Below are positions 34,415-44,081 of a stretch of 64,000 nt of DNA, one piece after another (within the stretch, counting starts at the first letter, position 1; each line of letters opens with the position of its first letter). Below the pieces are notes generated by a model. The model was not told where the DNA came from. It did no database searches and saw nothing but the letters and a program-made list of their open reading frames with translations. The DNA lies in the NCBI RefSeq assembly GCF_019320115.1, contig NC_089588.1, forward strand, positions 119,255,591 through 119,319,590, read 5' to 3'. The translations under genes and the position numbers were made by a program. Origin of the DNA: Miscanthus floridulus (Eukaryota > Streptophyta > Magnoliopsida > Poales > Poaceae).

Positions 34415-37400
34415 TTAAGCATAGAAACGTCTAAGCTTGTCGATGTGCCACGAGTTTGGTACGTCCGTGCCATCCAGGTGAGCTAACCTGTAAGACGTTG
34501 GACGTGTGACTTCCTTGATCATGAAGGGTCCCTCCCATGGGGTTGCGAGTTTGTGGACACCAGCCTGGTTCGTCTTCCACTTCATGACTAAGTCCCCGAC
34601 CATGAAGAAACGCTCTTTAACGTTCCTGTTGTAGTACCTGCGCAAAACAGCAAGGTATTTGGCCGTACGCACACAAGAATCGAGCCTTTTCTCCTCTGCG
34701 CTATTGACTTTGAGCTCCCGTACTTCATTGACCTTGCCCTCGTCGTAGTTCTCTACCCGTGCTGATCTGAAAGCTATATCTGGTGGGAGGACTGCCTCAG
34801 CGCCGTAAACCATAAAGTATGGTGAGACGCCGGTGTTACGACTGGGCTGAGTCCGGAGGCCCCAGACCACGGCTGGTAACTCCTTAAGCCATCTTCCAGG
34901 AGCTTTATCATTTTCTCTGTACATCCGCTTCTTCAATGCGTCCAAGATCATGCCATTTGCCCGCTCGACTTGTCCATTAGCTCTAGGGTGCGCCACCGAG
35001 ACGTATTTTACAACTATGCTCCTTTCATCGCAGAAGTCCCAAAAAGCGTTCCCGGTGAACTGAGTACCCAGATCAGTAATGATGCTGTTGGGTACGCCGA
35101 AATGGTGGATGACCTGGTCGAGGAACGTGACAGCCTTCTCTGAGGATGCCTGTACCAGAGGCATGTATTCTATCCACTTAGAAAATTTGTCAATTAGCAC
35201 GAAGACGCACGTAAATTTTCCAGGAGCCGGTTTGAAAGGCACGATCATGTCCAGTCCCCAGCACGCGAAGGGCCAAGAGGCCGAAATCGTCTGAATCTCA
35301 TGTGCTGGTACATGGGTTCTCTTAGCGAAGAACTGACAACCCTCACAGCGGCGAACTAACTTCTCTGCGTCGGCTACTGCTGACGGCCAATAGAACCCTG
35401 CTCGGAAAGCCTTACCGACCAGTGTTCTTGAGGCCGCGTGGTTGCCGCAGGAGCCAGAGTGGATTTGGTCCAGGAGATGCTCACCTTCCTCCTGGGTTAG
35501 ACACTTCATCAAGATTTCCTCCTTTGCATTTTTGCGCCATAACTCGCCATCGATGAGCAGATACTGCTTACTGCGACGCATCAGTCGCTCGTTTTCTATT
35601 CGATCAGTATAACCGCTGCCATCTGTTAAGTACTGGATGAAAGGTGTCCTCCAGTATGGCTTATGAGTGGTCGGAAGCGGCTTGGTTGTGCTTGTTGCCG
35701 GAACCGTAGCCACTAGCTGCTGGTCTGGAGCTTTGTCGACCGTAGAATCTTCGTTTTCGATGGAAGGCGTGAGCAGGTCTTGGACGAATACGCCATGTGG
35801 GATTTTGGCTCAGGATGATCCTAACTTTGACAACGCATCCGCTGCCTGGTTCTTGTCCCGGACCACATGTATGTACTCGATGCCATAGAACCTACCTTCC
35901 AGCTTTCTTATTGATTTGCAGTATGCGTCCATCTTTTCGCTGGTCGTGTCCCAGTCCTTGTTGAGTTGGTTGATGACTAGAGCCGAGTCTCCGTAGACAT
36001 AGAGACGTTTAACACCAAGCTCAATCGCAATGCGTAAATCATGCAGGCATGCTTCATACTCGGCGGCGTTGTTAGATGCTGGGAAATAAATCCTGAGGAC
36101 GTACCGGAGCTGCTCCTTGGATGATGACACGAAGAGAACCCCTGCTCCCGCACCGTCGATGTTGAGAGAACCGTCGAAGTACATCGTCCAACATTCGTCG
36201 GATCCCGGAGAGGCAGGCGTGCTTAAGTCTGTCCACTCGACGATGAAATCTACGAGTGCCTGAGACTTGATTGTAGTACGGCTTGCGAATTCCAAGGAAA
36301 AGGGGCATAGCTCCATTGCCCATTTGACGATGCGTCCGTTCGCATCCTTATTGTGAATGATGTCCCCCAAAGGATATTCGGTCATGACCACCACACGATA
36401 TCCGTCGAAGTAATGTCTCAACTTTCGGGATGTTATCAGTATGGCATAGAGCAGTTTCTGAATTTGTGGGTACCTTGTCTTGGATTCGTTGAGTACCTCA
36501 CTCATGAAATAAATTGGCCGCTGTACCTTGTAGGCGTGGCCCGGCTCGTCGCGCTCGACCACCATTGCAGTGGAAACCACCCGATCGGTTGCCGCAATGT
36601 AAAGTAGGAGAGTTTCGTCTTCTCTGGGAGCGGTAAGTACCGGGGGTGATGTGAGGTATTCTTTTAGCTGCGTGAAAGCAGCGTCTGCTTCCTCCGACCA
36701 CTCAAACTTCTCGGATGCTTTGAGCAGTTTGAAGAACGGTAGCCCTTTTTCTCCTAACCTTGATATGAAACGGCTTAGAGCGGCCATGCATCCGGTAAGC
36801 TTCTGGACATCTTTCACCTTTTTTGGGGGCTTCATGTCTAAGACAGCTCTGACCTTCTCTGAGTTAGGGCATATGCCGTCGTGACTGACGACGTTGCCGA
36901 GCAGTATGCCAGAAGGAACACCAAAGACGCACTTCCTTGGGTTTAATTTCCATTGGAACATATTGAGGGCTGCAAAGGTGCGTTCCAGATTGTCAACAAG
37001 GGTACGTGCTTCCTTGGTTTTGACAACTACATTGTCAACGTAAGCCTCGACGAGGCCGTCTTTTATCTCGTCGTTGAGGCAGGCCTGTATAGCGCGCTGG
37101 TAGGTAGCTCCGGCGTTTTTGAGCCCGAACGACATAGTCATGTAGCAGTAGGCGCCGAAAGGCGTGATGAAAGATGTCTTAATCTGGTCATCCTTTTTGA
37201 GAGTGATCTGGTGATAACCAGAGTAGCAATCGAGAAAGGAGAGCAGCTCTCAACCAGCGGTTGAATCTACAACCTCGTCTATGCGAGGTAAGCCGAAGGG
37301 GTCCTTAGGGCAGTGTTTGTTGAGATCAGTGTAATCAATGCACATTCTCCATTCATTATTCTTTTTGCGTACAAGAACCGAGTTGGCTAACCATTCCGGA

Positions 37401-40400
37401 TGATACACTTCTTTGATAAATCCAGCTGCCAAAAGCCGTGTAACTTCTACCCTAATCGCCTCCTTCTTGTCATGAGCGAACCGTCGTAGCTTCTGCTTGA
37501 TTGGTTTGGCCTTGCTGTTGACATTTAAGGAGTGCTCAATCAAGTTCCGAGGTACACCGGGCATGTCGGAAGGTTTCCATGCAAACACCTCCACGTTGCT
37601 CCTCAAGAACCTGACGAGCGCGTCTTCCTATTTGGGATCCAGGTTGGCCCCGATGAGGGCCGTTTTGCTGGGATCGCCATCGACCAGCTGGATCGTCTTG
37701 TGCTCCTTGGACCTGATGTTCTTGCGCGGAGACTCGAGTTCTGGGATCTCCAGGTGGTCGGCCGAGGTCTTCTTAGCGTCGAGCATGGTCTCAGCCATGC
37801 GAATAGAGAGGTCGTGGGCCTCTGCTATTTTGAAGCTGTCGTCCTCGCAGGTATAAGCTGCATATATGTTGCCCCTGAGGGTTAAAACTCCTTTCTCGGT
37901 GGGCATCTTGAGCACCAGATACCTGTAATGAGGTATGGCCATGAACTTGGTGAGCGACGGTCGACCAAGAATAGCATGGTAGGTGCCATCGAAGTCAGCG
38001 ACCACGAAGTTAACGTAATCGGTGCGGAAGTGGTCCGGGGTCCCGAATTGCACGGGTAGCGTGATCTGCCTGAGAGGTGTAGAGCTCTGTCCGGGGAGAA
38101 CGCCCCAGAACTGTGCTTCGTACGGCTTCAGGTCTGCCTTGGATATTTTCAGGGCGGGCAGGCTGTTTTTGAATAGTATATCAATAGAGCTGCCGCCGTC
38201 GATCAGTACCCTGTCGAACTGAACCTTGTTGATACAAGGATCGAGGACCAGGGGAAAACGCCCTGGCTCAGGTATGGCGGCCCATTGGTCCTTCCTGCTA
38301 AAGTAGATTTCACGGTGAGACCACGGAGGAAGCCGCGGATCGGTGAGAAGGTTGTCGTTCTTTGCCACGTTCAAGCAAGCGCGGGCGAGCAGCTTGCGCT
38401 CTCATTTGGTCTCGATGGACACCTTGCCGCCGATGATGGTGTGCACGCGATCAGTCGGCTTGACGTATTTATGACGAGGGTCTGCATCGTCGTCGTCGTT
38501 GTCCTCGTTGCGCTGTTCCCTCACGTCATTAGGCTTGTCGGACATATCCGGACCCTGTTGACGCGTGTAGATAGTCTTGAGGACGCGGCAATTCTCCATG
38601 GTATGGTTTGACTTGGGATGGAGCTGGCAGGGCCCCTTCAATGCTTTGGCATAGTCGTCCTCGTAGTTATGACGTCCGCCACCCTTTTTCACGGTATTGA
38701 CCTCGCTGTCGTCTTCCCGAGCACGCTTGCTCCTGTAATCGTCACGGCGGTTGTGCCGCTGATTACGTTGGTCACGGTGGTCGCGGGAGTCGTTGCGCTG
38801 GTTGCGGCGGTCAAAATTGTCATTCCGACCACGGTTGCCGCGGTAATCGTCGTGGCGTGGAGGGTGGTCGGAGCGTGGAACCCTTGCTGCTTCTTCGACG
38901 ATTATCTTTTTAGCGTCGTCAGCGTCCGCGTATTTCTTAGCGGTGGCCAAGAGCGCTGTGACTGACTCAGGTCTTTTCCGGAGGAGCTTGTCTCTTAGGG
39001 CGTCGTGGAAGCGGAGGCCGGTGACGAAAGCCTCGATTGCTTCGTTGTCGGAGATTGATGGGACCTTGATGCGCATCTCCGAGAAACGCCGAACGTACTC
39101 GCGCAGTGGTTCGTCTTTCCGATCTCGGATCCGTTGCAGATCGTACTTGTTGCCGGGTTGTTCACATGTAGCGATGAAATTGTCGATGAAGGCCTGCTTG
39201 AGCTCCTGCCAAGAGTCAAAATAGTTCACCGGCAAGCTGACTAGCCATTGGTGACCTACATGACCAACAGCGACTGGGAAGTAGTTAGACATAACGTGCT
39301 CGTCAGCCATGGCTGATCGGCACGCAGTTTCGTAGAGCATGACCCATAATTCGGGGTTTTCCTTGCCGTCGTACTTCTGAAGTTTCTCGAGCTTGAAATT
39401 CTTGGGCCATATGACTTGGCGAAGGTGCGGAGTGAACTGCTTCAGACCCGGCGGGCCGTGGGCGGTGTCATACTCCATACGGCGATAGCTTTCATGGGAT
39501 GCACGATCGTTGGCTCTCTGGTTGATGCGAGCACGCAGATCACGTCCACCGAGGTAATGGCGGAGATCGTTATTGCCATCGTGGCGATCTCGATTGCCAT
39601 CTGGACTAGCCCTGCGACCGTGGTTATCACGGCAATTGTCGCGGTTATCTCGGCGGTTGTCACCTCGAACGTCGTGACGGTTATCCTCTCAGCGACGATT
39701 TTCCTCCCGACCACCATCATGACCACCGTTTCCGCCTTGACGGTTGTCCAACGGGTCGTTGTTGCGCGAGCCACGTCGGTTGAGCGGCTGTGAGCGACTT
39801 GAATATTGGCGGCTGTGGCTTGATTCCACTGAAACGGATGGGGCTCGGGCTTGATTCATCTCTGCGGTCTGAGCCATAGCAGTCGTCAGATAAGCTTGTA
39901 TGTCATCACGGACTGCTTGGGTTTCGGGAGTGTTGGGCAGTCGCTGCATTGTCGCCATGGCGACGGCTACGTTGGCGCTTGGGGTCTTGAAGACTTGTTT
40001 GTCCCCCACCCTGTCGAAAGCATTGTTGAGGTCGCGCGGTTGGATCCTTATGCGCCGTGCCTCCTGGTCTGCTTCAGCTTCGATTTGTCGGCGATTAAAC
40101 CGGTCAATGTTGCGTGCTTCGCGTGCAGTCTTTTCTTGTTCTGTTTCGCCAACTGCTGGCGGCTCGTCATTGCTGACAACATGGATCAAATCCCCTCGTC
40201 TTGGCGGAAAAGACGGAAATTGGGGGAAACCCGGGGCGTGGTCTGGTAGATACAGATCGTATTTGACGCCTTCATCTTCGTGACGCTGAAGCTCGGTGTG
40301 GACAGATGCGTTGGGCGCGATGCTGGATGAGGAGCTGGAGTCGCCCTCTCGGACCGTGTGAACGGATCCTTCTTGATAATCTTCAATCCGGACCATGTTG

Positions 40401-41158
40401 ACGATGTTACACGGCTTTGGCTAAAATCGGTGTATAGGACATAGACCCGAGCAGCGTCGTAGATTGTACGCATAGCTGGAGGCAGCGTTTTGCAGGCCGT
40501 AGGGCTGGACCTAGTGGTTCTCCGTCGGGACTTCATGCTCGCAGAGTCGAAGACTCGTCGCAAAGGCTGGCTGGCGACGAGCGAAGCGCCCCTCAGGAGT
40601 AGACACAACCACGAGATCTGTTCCAAATCGCGCAGGACAACTGGTCCGAGCTGGTCGGATAGATCTGTTGTGGGGAGCTGTTACCTGCTCATTAGGTTGG
40701 CTTTGAACCGTACTTACCAGAGCTAGGGTTTCAGCGAGTTTGATGCCGACCCGATCGATGGAGTCGAGCAGGTCGGTGTTGTCGATCTGCTTTCCTCTGT
40801 AGCGGGGAAGCGGATGACGGGTTGTCGGCGTGGCTGTAGGCGTGGTCGGAGCCAGATGTACCGTGGTTGGAGACAGATTCATCGTGGTCGGAGCCGTGTT
40901 CACCGTGGTCAGAACTGTGTTCGCCGTGGTCGGAACCGTGTTCGCCGTGGTCGGAGCCATGTTCGCCGTGGTCGGAGCCATGTTCGCCGTGGTCAGGGCC
41001 GTAGCCGATGCAGGTGAAGTAGTCATCGGCGCAGGTTGGATCCACGCCTCCTCCGTGGCCTTGGCGATGAAGTCGTCGGCGCCGGTAGTCCAGGTGATCT
41101 GGCCGACGGTGAACGTGAGGCCGTTGGGCGTTGCCATGGAGCCGGAGATGATGACCAT
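34415..41158 (-). pseudogene. Gypsy gag-pol polyprotein
   Basis: One continuous frame of 2,248 codons without frameshift. Gag 41158 to about 38402 (retrotransposon-gag core LEKLQKYDGKENPELWVMLY; Arg/Asp-rich tail). Protease with VLIDGGSSIDILF (Asp codon 38198-38200). RT ([29 protein letters not shown]). RNase H ([16 protein letters not shown]). Archaeal RNase H ([42 protein letters not shown]). Integrase with IHSGSCGNH, CEGCQFF zinc site, then GLDMIV, ITDLGTQF and ANGQVERANG carrying D, D and E. Seven premature stops: 40511, 40421, 39689, 38402, 37628, 37250, 35810; six fit CAG-to-TAG or CGA-to-TGA. The RT site reads YVDN, not YVDD. Inactive now. Confidence 0.95.
40830..41005 (-). repeat. 21-bp repeat inside gag
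   Basis: Seven to eight tandem 21-bp units (plus strand GTGGTCGGAGCCATGTTCGCC type). They encode TTANMAP-like heptads near the gag N-terminus. Units keep the frame, so copy number can change without breaking gag. Confidence 0.9.
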
Positions 41159-41182
41159 CTTGTTTGTCTGGAGAGCAGTACG

Positions 41183-41206
41183 CACACCCCCTACCTGGTG
41201 CGCCAC
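41183..41206 (-). other. Gypsy primer-binding site
   Basis: Directly inside the 5' LTR the minus strand reads GTGGCGCACCAGGTAGGGGG. TGGCGC at one base from the LTR end is the expected form of a complement to a tRNA 3' CCA end. I cannot assign the tRNA. Confidence 0.6.
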
Positions 41207-41679
41207 TGTCGACGAAATATGGTCGGCAGTCTACCTAGGGGTATGCCCAAGGTAGTAGATTATCGGCAGACAGATGCGCAAGCCCCAAACAAGATGGTGA
41301 CGCAAGACAGACACGAGGTTTTATCCAGGTTCGGCCGCCAAGAAGGCGTAATACCTACGTCCTGCGTCTGATTTGTATTGCTGTATGTCAATGAGAGATG
41401 TTTTTTAGAGGGGTCCCCTGCCCGCCTTATATAGTCCAGGGGGCAGGGTTACAGATCTGGAAACTAATCCTAGTCAGTTACAATTGCCATATGTGGCCGG
41501 ATAAGGATTCCTATTCTAACCGACCAGGATCCTGCTTGGTCGCCAAATTCGTCTTGATTCCTTGTGCGGAACTCCGATCAGGTTAACCGGGCCGCACGTC
41601 ATCTTTCGGGTGGACCGAACCCATCGATCCGGGCCAGCCCAAGCTTAGCCGTAAGGGTATAGGGGTTAATACCCCCACA
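41207..41679 (-). repeat. Gypsy 5' LTR
   Basis: 473 bp, same termini as the 3' LTR. A CCTTATATAGTCC stretch at about 41423 could be the TATA region. Seven transitions separate it from the 3' LTR. Confidence 0.95.
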
Positions 41680-42747
41680 CCAAGCGTGCACAGGCACCTC
41701 AACGAGTACACGGCGATGGCGAGAGAGATCCATGGGTCAGAATTTGATCTGAGCACCGCTGACCTCGAGGGTGACATCGTCATGAGGTTGGGACCAGGTA
41801 AGCCACACGGGCGGTACTATATGGGCAACAGCACCATAGACACGGCCAACACTCAGACACTCGCCTAGATTAGAGCCCGGAGCACGAGTTCGAGTCCGGC
41901 CATACGCCCACGCTCACAGCCCCAGGTGGTAGCACTCCAGGTTAGTTCTGTTGCATTCGTTGTCCATTCATTTTCTACTCGTTCTTTATTTGCATTCTAA
42001 CTATGTGATAAATAGTTGTAGGCCCAGATTGAAGCCCTGCAGGAGTCACAGCAAGCCTCACAGAGCCAGCTTCAGGCCCTCGAGCTGTCGCACCAGGCCG
42101 AGTTGGCACAGGAGAGGGCGCGAGTGCAGGCCTAGCTTGAGGCCTTCCAGCAGGCGCACAAGGACTGGTACGAGTACATGGCCCGTTTTTCTCAGAGCAT
42201 GGGCCAGCCTCCACCGCCTCCGCCGCCGCCGATGATACCGTTGGTGCCTCCACCTCCGCGCGACGGCACTCCTGTGAGTCACTTAGATGCACTCTTCACT
42301 TTCGTGTCATATAGAGCTACCTTCGACTTATACCTTAGTTTGACCTACCATAGCTTAGACCTTAGAATTTGCTTTGATCCAGATAACTCACATGTGCAAT
42401 CTCATTCTAGGGACCTTCTACAGCTGGATCGAACAACGATATGCAGGGTGATCAAGACCTAGACTTGACTCCATTTCTCCGCAGGCCATCCGACCTTGTT
42501 TGATGGGTTTGTATGTTGAACTGTGGACTTGGTTGAACTTTGTGGACTTTGGACATATGTTGATGGTGTTTGTGGACTTTGCATGGTGCTTGTCGACATA
42601 TGTTGGTTATTGTGAGTGGATGTGACATTTGTGGACATATATGTGATATATATTGCCTATCTGTCATGTTATTATAATTTCCTGTGATTTTGTTGCTCAT
42701 TGTGACTGGATATGCACTGAAACAAACAAAAAAAATTCTGTGGACAT

Positions 42748-43367
42748 ATTTTACCGAGTGTAGCACTCGGTAAAACAGAGATTCTATCAGTTTTACCGAG
42801 TGTAGCACTCGGTAAAATAGCGAACAGAACCAATTTGGTTCTGATTCTGTGAATTTTGCCGAGTGTGCCATTTTTTACCGAGTGCGGCGTCCCCACTCGG
42901 AAATATTTGACTACTTTTTACCGAGTGGGAACACTCGGTAAACATTATTCCTGAAGTTTATTTGCGGAATTGTTTTAATCACGAAAATGGTTATTCTTTT
43001 ACCGAGTGTTAGGAGCTACACTCGGTAAACATTATTCAAAAAATTTATTTCCGGAATTGTTTTAATCACGAAATGCTAATTTATTTACCGAGTGCTGCTA
43101 GTGACACTCGGTAAACCTCGCCGTTAACGGTTAGTTTGGAGGCTGACGACCGTCAAGTCATAATTGTTTACCGAGTGTCATTGTAGCACTCGGTAACTCT
43201 ATGCTCCGAGTGCGCCGATATTAGAAACTCGGTAAAATAACTTCACCGAGTCGTTGTTTGCCGAGTCCACTTTACCGAGTGTGGCACTCGGTAAACAGTT
43301 TGCCGAGTGTGTAGCATTATTTGCCGAGTGTTACTCACACTCGGTAAATAAACAGTATCCCGTAGTG
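42748..43367. repeat. CACTA-2 right subterminal palindromes
   Basis: About ten inverted pairs of TTTACCGAGTG / CACTCGGTAAA up to the terminal CGTAGTG, with AT-rich spacers. 42504-42747 between the gene 2 stop and this cluster is TG-rich and has no ORF of note; it is probably 3' untranslated sequence. Confidence 0.92.
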
Positions 43368-43553
43368 TATATAGTTTTTTTTTGCAACAATACCCTCTAC
43401 ATTTTTTTGGCACAAACAATATTACACATTTTTTTACAGGATAACCAATCCAATCCAATTTAGAAAGAGGTCAACCAATCCAATTTGAAGTACACGTGTC
43501 AACTGATGGAGACTATAGCAATGGAGATTTTTACCTAAAAAAATGGGGTCCTA

Positions 43554-43710
43554 AGGCCAGTCTCAATAGAGTGTTTCATCTCACGGTTTCCAAGATTGAC
43601 ACATCAGCTCTAGAGGCTTAGACTAATGAATGAAACAACCCCTCTTAATGCATAGTTTTATTTCACGGTTTCACAAGCAAACCACATCATTTAAGGGTTG
43701 CATGGTATGA
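43554..43710. mobile_element. Truncated MITE
   Basis: GGCCAGTCTCAATAGAGTG, then two TTTCA(T)CTCACGGTTTC-type blocks. It resembles a common grass MITE with CCAGTCTCAATGG ends, but the right end is missing. Confidence 0.35.
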
Positions 43711-44081
43711 TGATCAAATGCGCCATATGGATTATGTCCCAATGTTCAGAGATACTAATAATTCAAAACCTATTCGCAAAAAAAAAGCAGAACCAATGTT
43801 CAGAGTTCAATAACTAGGAGTATCACACTAAAATATAGTCTCTTTCAGTTTCACATGAAAAATCGATTCGATCCAGACAAGCTTTCTTAGGTCACAGCAA
43901 AGAGTACCTTTTGTGATACAAATTGACATCAAGCTCTGATCTACACATTGGACAGCAAACGGTATCTTTTGTGATACAAATTGCCATATATGGCATATTC
44001 AGTTTTATTTTAGCAGTAGTCTTCAGTCTAGACAGACTCTTCAAACGGAGGCTCCATTAAACACTTCACCAAAGACTTCCA
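43711..44081 (-). other. 3' flank of the hydrolase gene
   Basis: Likely 3' untranslated region and flank. It holds a 23-bp direct repeat, CTTTTGTGATACAAATTG, at about 43908 and 43964. No other feature is seen. Confidence 0.4.

Larger units (their letters stand above)
28666..41679 (-). mobile_element. Complete Ty3/gypsy Tat-lineage element
   Basis: Two 473-bp LTRs flank 12 kb of internal DNA, with target duplication CCAAG at 28661-28665 and 41680-41684; total 13,014 bp. Minus strand: leader, single-frame gag-pol (41158-34415), then a long 3' region. The plus strand of that 3' region carries a separate six-exon gene. A second, archaeal-type RNase H after the usual one, no chromodomain, and the antisense gene identify the Tat lineage. 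The LTRs differ at seven positions (1.5%), all transitions. Nested in exon 5 of the CACTA-2 second gene, so it is younger than CACTA-2. Confidence 0.95.
27129..42503 (+). pseudogene. CACTA-2 TNP1/Ptta-like gene, split
   Basis: Exons: 27129-27637 (Gly-rich, then Glu-rich low complexity), 27724-27937, 28010-28207, 28287-28460, 28538-28665 continued at 41685-41940, 42022-42273, 42411-42503. Readable parts: YPGMVRIDGVVQPAMKWSHW, YYTLVEGVRKEDADDVV, the Transposase_24-like core FHPGQECTSFKAYALAHKGK, DLEGDIVMRLGPGKPHGRYY, then a Gln/Ala coiled coil and a PPPPPPPP stretch. It resembles the second, DNA-binding protein of En/Spm elements. The 13-kb gypsy element interrupts exon 5. TAG codons at 41866 and 42133 also break it, both from likely CAG. 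No Ulp1 region is present. Confidence 0.82.
16671..43367 (+). mobile_element. CACTA-2 element with two nested insertions
   Basis: Left end is CACTACCGGACACTGTG at 16671. The right end is the inverse of CACTACGGGATACTG, to 43367. The target duplication TAT lies at 16668-16670 and 43368-43370. The span is 26,697 bp; removing the 3.8-kb solo LTR and the 13.0-kb gypsy element with their duplications leaves about 9,856 bp. It holds a GC-rich leader, a TNP2 transposase and a TNP1-like gene, all on the plus strand, between two clusters of TTTACCGAGTG palindromes. Both genes are inactivated. Confidence 0.93.

Noticed and set aside
38618..40283. Plus-strand ORFs of about 115-130 codons across the gypsy gag
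   Set aside because: Val/Ile-rich shadows of the Arg/Asp-rich gag frame on the minus strand; no splice or domain support.
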